A stretch of 33,325 nucleotides of DNA from Nodosilinea sp. LEGE 07088 (lineage in GTDB: Bacteria; Cyanobacteriota; Cyanobacteriia; Phormidesmidales; Phormidesmidaceae), in assembly GCF_015207395.1 (NCBI RefSeq), contig NZ_JADEWX010000052.1, forward strand, positions 1 through 33,325, read 5' to 3'. Positions 16,462 to 24,473 of this stretch are shown here, piece after piece. Under the pieces are notes generated by a model. That model did no database searches. It had not been told where the DNA came from and saw nothing but the letters and a program-made list of their open reading frames with translations. The translations under genes were made by a program, and so were the position numbers. How positions within the stretch are numbered: position 1 is the stretch's first letter; each line of letters starts with the position of its first letter.

Positions 16462-16486
16462 AAAGCCCTCGGACGGTTGGGCTTTT
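16462..16486 (+). terminator. Probable terminator after the prenyl synthase gene
   Basis: AAAGCCC (16462-16468) pairs with GGGCTTT (16479-16485) around a ten-base loop and ends in a short T run. It is about 65 bases after the stop codon. Confidence 0.55.
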
Positions 16487-16579
16487 AGGCTGGTCTCGGT
16501 CTTGGTCTATTAATGTCCATTACTGGCTACAAGCTTGGGCCATCTAGCACCACTGTTCTCAACATACAAGGGGCGCTAA

Positions 16580-16630
16580 GGAGCCAAGCGATCCGGAACG
16601 GTGGACATATTTCAGCCTTCGAGTACTAGC
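16580..16630. repeat. 51-bp direct repeat, copy A
   Basis: Identical over 51 bases to 21791-21841, in the same orientation. It starts GGAGCCAAGCGATCCGGAAC and ends CCTTCGAGTACTAGC. The two copies bracket about 5.2 kb containing sbtA, sbtB, the aminotransferase and the sulfotransferase. The sequences on the left side of the two copies differ. Confidence 0.9.
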
Positions 16631-16801
16631 CAAGCAGCTGTGACTCCCGCAGCGTCTTACCGTGCGGTTACAACAGACAATACTCCTCGGTGTATCGTCT
16701 GAGATTACTTAGTTTATCCAAAGCCATAAAGCATCGGCCTGGGCTACGTCGATAGTTTGGCCCTGCTTGCTTTCCCAATTAAAACCAGCTGAACCAGGTA
16801 T

Positions 16802-16878
16802 GGGGTGGTCTCTGACGGCTTTCTGCATGGGCTATACATATGAGCCAGGTAGGGGTGGTCTCTGACGGCTTTCTGCAT
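16802..16878. repeat. Pair of 27-bp direct repeats upstream of sbtA
   Basis: A 27-base unit beginning GGGGTGGTCTCTGACGG occurs at 16802-16828 and 16852-16878, exactly 50 bases apart. Both are preceded by CCAGGTA, with a one-base difference in spacing. The 50-base period is close to five helical turns, which suits paired regulator sites, but they lie about 400 bases from the sbtA start. Confidence 0.85.
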
Positions 16879-17269
16879 TGGCAATGCCTATGCGATCGCA
16901 TTCTAGATATAACTAGGACTTATATTTTATATATGTAACATTAACAAAACTTGCCTATTAAAGGTATTCCCTTCTTGACCGTCTAACCATAAGATTACCT
17001 ACATGGAAAGAATTGATCTCATTTACTGAAGTCAATGGAGCTTTTAGCGTTACTGCCTAAAAAGTTCCTATCTGACCATGGTAAGGCAGTCGTCTACATA
17101 ACCCCATGGGAGGCAATTGTTACCTTGTGGATTCTGTGGAGGAGTGTATGGAGTGGCGGGTTGACTCGCTGCTCACTCGGATGCTTGGAGCCAGTCAGGA
17201 TTCAAGGCTACCCTTGCCTGCCGCCCTAACCCCTAACCCCTAAGACCTGATTCAAGGAGGAATTACACC

Positions 17270-18370
17270 GTGGATTTCTTGTTAGATTTCTTGACGAAAT
17301 TCGGGGAGCAGTTGCAGTCTCCGACACTTGGCTTTTTGATTGGTGGTATTGTCGCCGCCGCTCTCGGTAGCCAACTGGCCATTCCAGATGCGGCCTATCA
17401 GTTTATCGTCTTCATGCTGCTCATGAAAGTCGGCCTGACCGGTGGCCAGGGAATCCGCGAATCCAATTTGACGGAGATTCTGTTGCCCGCGCTGTTCGCT
17501 GTGATAACGGGGATCCTGATTGTATTCATCGCGAGCTACACGCTGGCCAAGCTGCGGGGCATCAAAACCGTAGATGCGCTTGCGACCGGGGGCTTGTTTG
17601 GGGCCGTAAGTGGCTCTACCCTCGCCGCTGGCATCACGGTACTGGAAGGGCAAGGCGTTCAATATGAGGCCTGGGCCGGCGCACTCTATCCCTTTATGGA
17701 TATCCCAGCGCTCGTGACGGCGATCGTCTTGGCCAGTATTTATACCAACAAGCAGAAGCGCGACAAGTATCGCAAAAATGAAGAGTATCTCAGAAAAGAG
17801 GAGTATATCGGAGGGCAGGGCGGTGGTACCCCTGTTCTCACCGAGACGGGCGGCTCTGCAGATGAGCGAGTCCAGATCTGGCCCATCATCAAGGAAAGCC
17901 TCCAAGGCTCTGCCCTATCGGCACTGCTACTCGGTCTCGCTCTAGGCCTGCTGACCCAGCCTGCAAGCGTCTATGAAAGCTTCTACGATCCCCTCTTCCG
18001 CGGCCTGCTTTCGGTACTGATGGTGATTATGGGGATGGAGGCTTGGGCACGACTCAATGAGCTGCGTAAGGTGGCTCAATGGTATGCTCTGTATGCTTTT
18101 GTGGCACCATTTCTGCATGGGTTTATCGCCTTCGGTCTCGGCATGATTGCCCACTACGCTACGGGGTTCAGCCTTGGCGGCGTAGCACTCCTGGCCATCA
18201 TTGCTGCTTCCAGTTCAGACATCTCAGGGCCACCCACGTTGCGGGCCGGTATCCCGACGGCCAATCCCTCCGCCTATATCGGCGCGTCCACGGCTGTCGG
18301 CACACCGGTTGCCATTGCATTGTGCATACCGCTCTTCGTGGGGATCGCCCAGGCGATGTCGGGCAGCTAA
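17270..18370 (+). CDS. sbtA: Sodium-dependent bicarbonate transporter SbtA
   Basis: 366 residues from a GTG at 17270 with AAGGAGG at 17254-17260. It has two halves of about five helices joined by a charged cytoplasmic loop (about residues 161-205). Signature blocks include LQSPTLGFLIGGIVAAALG, GGLFGAVSGSTLAAGIT, EAWAGALYPFMDIPALVTA, MGMEAWARLNELRKVAQW and SSSDISGPPTLRAGIPTANP. It closely resembles Synechocystis SbtA from memory, so the family call is firm. It takes up bicarbonate with Na+ at high affinity as part of the CO2-concentrating mechanism. The sbtB gene follows 154 bases downstream. The family is normally induced by low inorganic carbon. Confidence 0.97.
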   Translation: MDFLLDFLTKFGEQLQSPTLGFLIGGIVAAALGSQLAIPDAAYQFIVFMLLMKVGLTGGQGIRESNLTEILLPALFAVITGILIVFIASYTLAKLRGIKTVDALATGGLFGAVSGSTLAAGITVLEGQGVQYEAWAGALYPFMDIPALVTAIVLASIYTNKQKRDKYRKNEEYLRKEEYIGGQGGGTPVLTETGGSADERVQIWPIIKESLQGSALSALLLGLALGLLTQPASVYESFYDPLFRGLLSVLMVIMGMEAWARLNELRKVAQWYALYAFVAPFLHGFIAFGLGMIAHYATGFSLGGVALLAIIAASSSDISGPPTLRAGIPTANPSAYIGASTAVGTPVAIALCIPLFVGIAQAMSGS

Positions 18371-18479
18371 TCCCAGACGGCTCCGGTCTGCCGGTACTCT
18401 CCAGGCCCGGCGACCAGCGCGATGGCCCAGTGAGACAGGCAGGGCAGCGCGACAGCGCGCGGTGCTGCCGTTTCCCTGA

Positions 18480-19088
<609 letters not shown>

Positions 19089-19218
19089 GACATCTTTTGG
19101 TTTGGGTATAGGGGCTATTGTCCCTTACCCATTTTTCTTTTGGGAACTTCCCCAACCGCTAAGTGCGCCCGTTGGAATACGCTTAGATCGAATATCGCCC
19201 CTCTTTCCCCGTTAGTTA

Positions 19219-20607
19219 ATGAATATTCTGGACCAGCTCGAACAGCGTCAGCGAGACAACTTCGCGCTCCACGCCCAGTACCTCAACCCGCAGATGGTCA
19301 ACGTGCTCAAGACCATTGGGTTCGATCGCCACTACGTGAGCGCCGAGGGGCCCTACCTGTTTGACGACCAGGGCGATCGCTATCTCGACCTGCTCGCCGG
19401 GTTCGGCGTGTTTGCCCTGGGGCGCAACCATCCTAAAATTGTCCAGGCGCTGCAGGATGTGCTGACGGCGCAACTGCCCAACCTGGTGCAGATGGATGTA
19501 TCCCTTCTATCTGGCCTCCTGGCCGAAAAGCTCCAGCAGATCACGCCGCCGGGGCTAGACCGAATTTTTTTCGCCAACTCCGGCACCGAAAGCGTCGAGG
19601 CGGCAATCAAGTTCAGCCGCTACGCCACCGGTCGCGGCAAAATTGTCTATTGCGCCGGGGGTTACCACGGCCTCACCCTGGGCTCCCTATCCGCTACCGG
19701 CGACCCTCACTTTAGGGAAGGCTTTGGCCCCTTTTTGCCCGACTTTATTGAAGTTCCCTTCGGTGATTTGGCCGCGCTAGAGCGGGCCCTATCGCGCAGA
19801 GATGTGGCCGCCTTTATCACCGAGCCGATCCAGGGGCACGGGGTGTGGATCCCTGAGGCCGATTATCTGCCCGGCGCGATCGCGCTCTGCCGTCAGTACG
19901 GCAGTCTGTTCATCGCCGATGAGGTACAGACCGGGCTGGGCCGCACGGGTAAATGGTGGGCGGTAGAGCACTTTGGCGTGGAGCCCGACTTGCTCTGCAT
20001 GGCTAAGGCCCTGTCGGGCGGGTTTGTGCCGGTCGGGGCGGTAGCCTGTCGGCCCTGGATTTTCGATAAGGTGTTCAACCGCATGGATCGTGCCGTGGTG
20101 CACGGCAGCACCTTCGGTAAAAACAACCTGGCCATGGCCGCCGGGCTGGCCACCCTCGATGTGCTCGAAACCGAGGGCTGGATTGACCATGCCGCCCAGA
20201 TGGGGCAGCAGATTGTGGCCGACTTACAGCCCCTAGTAGAGCAGTATGACTGCCTGAAGGCGGTGCGGGGCCGGGGCATGATGATAGCCCTGGAGTTTGG
20301 CGAACCCAAGAGCCTGAAGCTGAAGCTGTCGTGGAAGATGCTGGAGACCGCCAACCGAGGCCTATTCTCGCAAATCATTACGGTGCCGCTGTTTACTCGC
20401 CACCGAATTTTGTCCCAGGTGGCAGGCTACGGCATGAATGTGGTCAAGTTTACTCCGCCATTGACCCTACAGGAGAGCGATCGCCGCTGGATTGTGGAGG
20501 CCGTCACCGACGTGGTGGCCGATGCCCACCGGATACCGGGAGCCGCCTGGGACTTTGGCAAAACCCTGGCCACCCAGGCGATGAAAACCAAAGCCGGAGC
20601 CCGGTAG
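19219..20607 (+). CDS. Class III PLP aminotransferase (HpnO-like candidate)
   Basis: 462 residues. PLP-site features are NSGTES (120-125), ADEVQTGLGRTG (233-244, Asp234 and Gln237), Lys263 in MAKALSGGFVPVG as the Schiff-base lysine, and HGSTFGKN (295-302). From memory, the N-terminal third (HAQYLNPQMV, IGFDRHYVSAEGPYL, LVQMDVSLLSGLLAE) and the overall length resemble the aminotransferases, including HpnO, that make aminobacteriohopanetriol. The hpnH gene is about 4 kb away, which supports but does not prove this. An ornithine/acetylornithine-type role remains possible. The next gene, a sulfotransferase, begins eight bases after the stop. Confidence 0.85.
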   Translation: MNILDQLEQRQRDNFALHAQYLNPQMVNVLKTIGFDRHYVSAEGPYLFDDQGDRYLDLLAGFGVFALGRNHPKIVQALQDVLTAQLPNLVQMDVSLLSGLLAEKLQQITPPGLDRIFFANSGTESVEAAIKFSRYATGRGKIVYCAGGYHGLTLGSLSATGDPHFREGFGPFLPDFIEVPFGDLAALERALSRRDVAAFITEPIQGHGVWIPEADYLPGAIALCRQYGSLFIADEVQTGLGRTGKWWAVEHFGVEPDLLCMAKALSGGFVPVGAVACRPWIFDKVFNRMDRAVVHGSTFGKNNLAMAAGLATLDVLETEGWIDHAAQMGQQIVADLQPLVEQYDCLKAVRGRGMMIALEFGEPKSLKLKLSWKMLETANRGLFSQIITVPLFTRHRILSQVAGYGMNVVKFTPPLTLQESDRRWIVEAVTDVVADAHRIPGAAWDFGKTLATQAMKTKAGAR

Positions 20608-20615
20608 CCCCCGCC

Positions 20616-21707
20616 ATGGCCAGCTTGTTTCATCCCCTCTGCGGCAGCAATCCACCCACTCTGCTAAAGCTGTTTTGGGAGAATGGACTGCCCGCCCGCG
20701 ATCGCTACCCCCAGGCAGCTCTGGCCCTAGCGGTATCCCTGGCCCGCTGGCCCTTTTCGACGGCGGAACAAGCCCTGTTGGCACTGTCTCCCCAGCCGCC
20801 CATGCCCGACCCGATCTTTATCGTCGGCTATTGGCGATCGGGCACCACCCACCTGCACAATGTCATGGCCCAGTGCCCCGCCTTTGGCTACATCACCCCC
20901 CTGGTGACGGGCATGCCCTGGGATATTTTGGGGATTGTGCGATCGCTAGAGCCGCTGCTAGAAAAAGCCCTACCCCAGGACCGCTACGTGGATAACGTGG
21001 CGGTGACGCCCACCTCCCCCCAGGAAGATTCCATTCCCCTGGCGACCATGGGGGCGACCTCCTACTATCACGGCATGTATTTCCCCCAGCAGTTTGAGGC
21101 TCACTTTCGCCGGGATGTGTTTGGGGAAGGTGGCCAGGCCGATATTGAGCGTTGGCAACGCCTGCACCGCCACCTGCTCCAAAAAGTTTCGATACACCAG
21201 GGGCAGCGCCCGCTGCTGATTAAAAATCCGGTTTATACGGGTTATGTGCGCCACCTGCGCGAGCTGTGGCCCCGGGCCAAATTCATTCATATCTACCGCA
21301 ATCCCTACCGGGTGTTTCTGTCGGCGCGGCACTATTTCACGCGCCTGCTGCCGGAGCTGGCCCTGCAAGACTACGGCGATTTGCCGATTGACTCGCTGGT
21401 GTTAGAGAGCTACCCGTTTCTATTAGATGCGCTCAAAACCGATACGATGGATCTGCCGCCCAGTCAGTTTGCAGAACTGAGCTTTGAAGATTTGCAGACC
21501 AATCCACTTCAGGCATTGAAGACCCTGTTTGAGCAGCTAGAACTGCCCGATTTTGAGGCTGCCCGTCCTCATTTTGAGACCTACCTAGCGGGACTCAAAG
21601 ATTATCAGCAAAACCAGTATGCGCTGGATGCTGACACAGTTAGTGCGATCGAGAATGCCTGGTATGCCTACATCCAACGCTGGGGTTACAGCCTAGAAGT
21701 GGCTTGA
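20616..21707 (+). CDS. PAPS-dependent sulfotransferase coupled to the aminotransferase
   Basis: 363 residues from the ATG at 20616; an open frame reaching back to 20331 overlaps the aminotransferase and is not real. The 5'-phosphosulfate loop is VGYWRSGTTHLHNVM (Arg74 to Thr78) and the 3'-phosphate motif is IHIYRNPYRVFLSARHY. Long-range similarity is to sulfotransferase family proteins of bacteria acting on small or lipid-like acceptors. Eight bases separate it from the aminotransferase, so they are almost surely one operon acting in one pathway. The acceptor is unknown; an amine- or hydroxyl-bearing product of the aminotransferase pathway is the natural guess. Confidence 0.88.
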   Translation: MASLFHPLCGSNPPTLLKLFWENGLPARDRYPQAALALAVSLARWPFSTAEQALLALSPQPPMPDPIFIVGYWRSGTTHLHNVMAQCPAFGYITPLVTGMPWDILGIVRSLEPLLEKALPQDRYVDNVAVTPTSPQEDSIPLATMGATSYYHGMYFPQQFEAHFRRDVFGEGGQADIERWQRLHRHLLQKVSIHQGQRPLLIKNPVYTGYVRHLRELWPRAKFIHIYRNPYRVFLSARHYFTRLLPELALQDYGDLPIDSLVLESYPFLLDALKTDTMDLPPSQFAELSFEDLQTNPLQALKTLFEQLELPDFEAARPHFETYLAGLKDYQQNQYALDADTVSAIENAWYAYIQRWGYSLEVA

Positions 21708-21729
21708 AAAAGCCTGCTTGTAGGGAGAA

Positions 21730-21840
21730 CTAGTACTCCACGGCGCAAGTTTAGATACTATGCCTTAGGGCTAGGGAGCAGGGGAGCTAGGGAGCCAAGC
21801 GATCCGGAACGGTGGACATATTTCAGCCTTCGAGTACTAG
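21730..21840. repeat. 111-bp element with 9-bp terminal inverted repeats (MITE-like)
   Basis: CTAGTACTC at 21730-21738 is the reverse complement of GAGTACTAG at 21832-21840. The interior has a GGGAGC-type tract and then the 51-bp repeat copy B. No coding capacity. It resembles a miniature, non-autonomous repeat, but no target duplication is obvious. Confidence 0.5.
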
Positions 21841-21841
21841 C
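21791..21841. repeat. 51-bp direct repeat, copy B
   Basis: Identical to 16580-16630. It ends one base before the stop codon of the convergent holin-like gene, at the 3' end of the sulfotransferase operon. Confidence 0.9.
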
Positions 21842-21842
21842 G

Positions 21843-22220
21843 CTAACCCTCGAGGTTATTGACCCCGGGCTTAGCTGCCTGGTTCACAAAGAAATTATTC
21901 AGTGCGGTAGATACCACCGACAGCACGATAGGGCCAACGATAAAGGCCCAAAAACCATGGACTTGAAACCCTGGTGTGACTAACGACGCTAGCCAGAAAC
22001 AGACACCGTTAACCACCAGAGAAAAGAACCCCAGGGTCAAAATGGTGATCGGTAGCGACAGAATAAACAGCACCGGCTTAATGATGCCGTTGACAATGCC
22101 AATGACCACCGCGGCCACCATCGCCGCCGGGAAGTTGGCCAACACCACGCCCGAAAACAGGGCCGACACCAGCAACAGCGACAGGGCTGTCGCCAAAATA
22201 CTTAGCAAATAGAGCAGCAT
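21843..22220 (-). CDS. Phage-holin-family IV-like (YvlD-type) membrane protein
   Basis: 125 residues from the ATG at 22220, with AGGAG eight bases upstream; a longer frame to 22325 lacks such a site. Four hydrophobic helices with short loops (about 2-24, 29-52, 56-80, 88-110) and the turns IGIVNGIIKPVLFILSLPIT and LTLGFFSLVVNG match the family named for phage holin IV, found mostly as chromosomal membrane proteins such as YvlD. Its function is unknown; there are no phage genes nearby. Confidence 0.87.
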   Translation of the reverse strand: MLLYLLSILATALSLLLVSALFSGVVLANFPAAMVAAVVIGIVNGIIKPVLFILSLPITILTLGFFSLVVNGVCFWLASLVTPGFQVHGFWAFIVGPIVLSVVSTALNNFFVNQAAKPGVNNLEG

Positions 22221-22520
22221 AGTCAAATCTCCTAAAAGACTCAATTGAGGCGTCAACCGCAGACTACGATCTGAAATCGACTGTATTCTCCCACGGGCTG
22301 TAGGGGGGAACTCACCTCTGGCCATCGGGTTGAGGGATTTCTTAACAGATAAGATTTCGGAGCTAGGGAGAGCCTGGGCAGGAGCTCAAACTAGAGTGAT
22401 TCTGCCCCTAGAGTATTCCACCTCAAAAAACATCCCGAACGGGAACCCAAACTCGGCCCACTGGGCCGGTCGCGGAGAGACACCGGATAGGTATTTAGCT
22501 AAAACACTCTTAGCAAGATA
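22221..22520. other. Intergenic region, holin-like gene to GGT
   Basis: Exactly 300 bases between divergent genes. I see a weak inverted repeat TCCCGAACGGGA near 22433 and nothing else that I can support. Confidence 0.4.
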
Positions 22521-24155
22521 ATGTTAAGACTCTGTGCCACCGCTGAAATCTGCCCTGAGTTAGGTATGGCTCTTGCTTCTGCATCTGCGCCCACGGCAAT
22601 GGTGGTGTGCCCTCATTCCTTAGCCTCTACCGCCGGGCTGACCATACTCCAGCGGGGCGGTAACGCGGTCGATGCCGCGATCGCCACCCAGGCCGCCCTA
22701 GCGGTGGTCTATCCTCACATGACGGGGCTCGGGGGCGATGGGTTTTGGCTGGGTTACCAGGCCGAGTCGGGTGAGCTTTACGGGCTCAATGGCTCTGGCC
22801 GCGCCGGGGCTGGCTGCGATCGCACCTATTTTGAGCGTCAGGGCCTAGAGGCTATTCCCCAGCGCGGCCCCCAGGCGGCCATTACGGTGCCGGGCGGGGT
22901 CGCGGCCTGGGGCGATATGCACCAGCGGTTTGGTACGCTGCCCTGGGCCGACCTGCTACAACCGGCGATCGCCCTGGCGGCAGACGGTTACCCGGTTTCT
23001 GCCACCCAGGCCCACTGGACTGAGGTCAATCGCGATCAACTCCGGGCCTACGGAGGTGGCCAAAATCCCTTTCTACCCAACGGTGCGGTTCCCGCAGCCG
23101 GTGTGCAGTTGATTAACCCACCCCTGGCCGCCACCCTACAACGGTTAGCGGCAACGGGCAGCCAAGACTTTTATCAGGGAGAGATTGCCGCTCAGATCAT
23201 TGCCCACCTGGCACCCCTGGGGGGGCTGCTCACCAAAGCTGACCTAGCGGCGCATAGATCGACCTGGGTTGACCCCATCAGCACCGATTATCGGGGCTAC
23301 CGAGTGTGCCAGCTGCCGCCCAATACCCAAGGGTTTACGGTGCTGCAAATGCTGAACCTGCTGGAGGAGTTTGACCTGCCAGCCCTGGGCCACGGCACCG
23401 CCGACTACTATCATCTGCTGGTGGAGGTGATCAAGCTGGCCTTTGCCGATCGCGATCGCTGGCTGGGTGACCCTGACTTTACCGACATTCCCCTGGCAGA
23501 GCTGATCTCCAAACCCTACGGCGATCGCCGCAGGGCAGAGCTAGATATGGCCAGGGCCCAGCACCATACCAGCCCCTGCCTGGGCGGCGATACCACCTAT
23601 ACCGCTGTCGTCGACAGCACGGGCAACGCCGTATCGGTGATTCAAAGCAACTACTTTGACTTTGGGGCAGCGGTGGTACCGCCCGATCTGGGCTTTACCT
23701 TGCAGAATCGAGGATCGCTCTTCTCCCTTGAAGCTGGACACCCCAACGCCCTGGAGCCAGGCAAGCGTCCGTTTCACACCCTGATGCCAGGCCTGGTGCT
23801 CAATGGTGCAGGCCAGCCCCACCTGGTATTGGGCACCATGGGTGGCGAAGGCCAGCCCCAAACCCAGCTGGCGATGCTGACTCGCATCCTTGACTTTGGC
23901 TTTGACCCCCAAACTGCCATCGATCTGCCCCGCTGGGTATGGGGCCGCACCTGGGGTGAAGCCAACACCCAGCTAGCCCTGGAAAATCGCATTCCCACCC
24001 AGGTGCGCCAGGAATTAGAGCGGCGAGGCCATGGGGTAACCGCAACCCCGGCCTGGTCAGAGAAGATGGGCCACGCCCACGCCATTCAAATCGAGCCGGG
24101 AAAACTCCAGGGAGGCTGCGATCGCCGCAGCGATGGTGCGATCGCCTCGCTTTAA
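22521..24155 (+). CDS. Gamma-glutamyltransferase family protein
   Basis: 544 residues (an alternative ATG at 22566 would give 529). An N-terminal nucleophile hydrolase: HSLASTAGLTILQRGGNAVDA and GLGGDGFWLGY lead the large-subunit half. The autoprocessing site is GGDTTYTAVVD with Thr358 as predicted nucleophile, followed by RPFHTLMPGLV and LGTMGGEGQPQTQ in the small subunit. The family hydrolyses or transfers gamma-glutamyl groups, e.g. from glutathione, but includes many acylases of unknown substrate. No signal peptide is evident, unlike secreted GGTs. Confidence 0.92.
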   Translation: MLRLCATAEICPELGMALASASAPTAMVVCPHSLASTAGLTILQRGGNAVDAAIATQAALAVVYPHMTGLGGDGFWLGYQAESGELYGLNGSGRAGAGCDRTYFERQGLEAIPQRGPQAAITVPGGVAAWGDMHQRFGTLPWADLLQPAIALAADGYPVSATQAHWTEVNRDQLRAYGGGQNPFLPNGAVPAAGVQLINPPLAATLQRLAATGSQDFYQGEIAAQIIAHLAPLGGLLTKADLAAHRSTWVDPISTDYRGYRVCQLPPNTQGFTVLQMLNLLEEFDLPALGHGTADYYHLLVEVIKLAFADRDRWLGDPDFTDIPLAELISKPYGDRRRAELDMARAQHHTSPCLGGDTTYTAVVDSTGNAVSVIQSNYFDFGAAVVPPDLGFTLQNRGSLFSLEAGHPNALEPGKRPFHTLMPGLVLNGAGQPHLVLGTMGGEGQPQTQLAMLTRILDFGFDPQTAIDLPRWVWGRTWGEANTQLALENRIPTQVRQELERRGHGVTATPAWSEKMGHAHAIQIEPGKLQGGCDRRSDGAIASL

Positions 24156-24473
24156 ACTCTAACCCCATCGATCACAGAAGTAAGTAATCCAATACCAAAT
24201 CCTGCCTGCATACCCCCGGTTCGTAGGGGCATAGCATGCTATGCCCCTACGAGGTTCCTGATTATGAATCGGGGTTTCCCAAATCGGATTTCGTATAAGT
24301 TCGACATCAGCCACAACCCTCACTTCACCGTTGTCGAATTGCCTTATCACTCCATGAGACTGCGTCGTTTCAGCAATTTCAGCTTTAGAACCAGCGCTTA
24401 GATCGAACCAACGCTAACCCAAGCGACCGCAGGAATAGCAACGACATGGGTTGACCCAGAAGACGCTATAGGG
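24156..24473. other. Intergenic region between convergent GGT and cellulose synthase genes
   Basis: About 318 bases. It contains the 32-bp perfect palindrome listed next, which may serve as a two-way terminator for the convergent genes. No gene is visible. Confidence 0.6.
24221..24252. repeat. 32-bp perfect palindrome, dispersed-repeat type
   Basis: The left half reads TCGTAGGGGCATAGCA and is perfectly mirrored. The TAGGGGC/GCCCCTA ends recall palindromes I have seen scattered between cyanobacterial genes, and a degenerate relative lies at 14063-14087. It could act as a terminator hairpin between convergent genes, although there is no T tract. Confidence 0.75.

Larger units (their letters stand above)
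16397..17269. other. Repeat-rich intergenic region upstream of sbtA
   Basis: About 870 bases without a convincing gene. In order it holds a terminator, one copy of a 51-bp repeat, a pair of 27-bp direct repeats, an AT-rich stretch (about 16900-17010) likely to hold the sbtA promoter, and a short CCCTAAC tandem (about 17225-17244) just before the sbtA ribosome site. A 64-residue open frame at 17035-17229 has no recognisable features. Confidence 0.6.

Noticed and set aside
17035-17229. 64-residue open frame upstream of sbtA
   Set aside because: A hydrophobic stretch but no ribosome site or known family; more likely part of the sbtA leader.
17225-17244. CCCTAAC telomere-like tandem
   Set aside because: Only two to three units; common by chance in C-rich spacers, and the replicon is bacterial.
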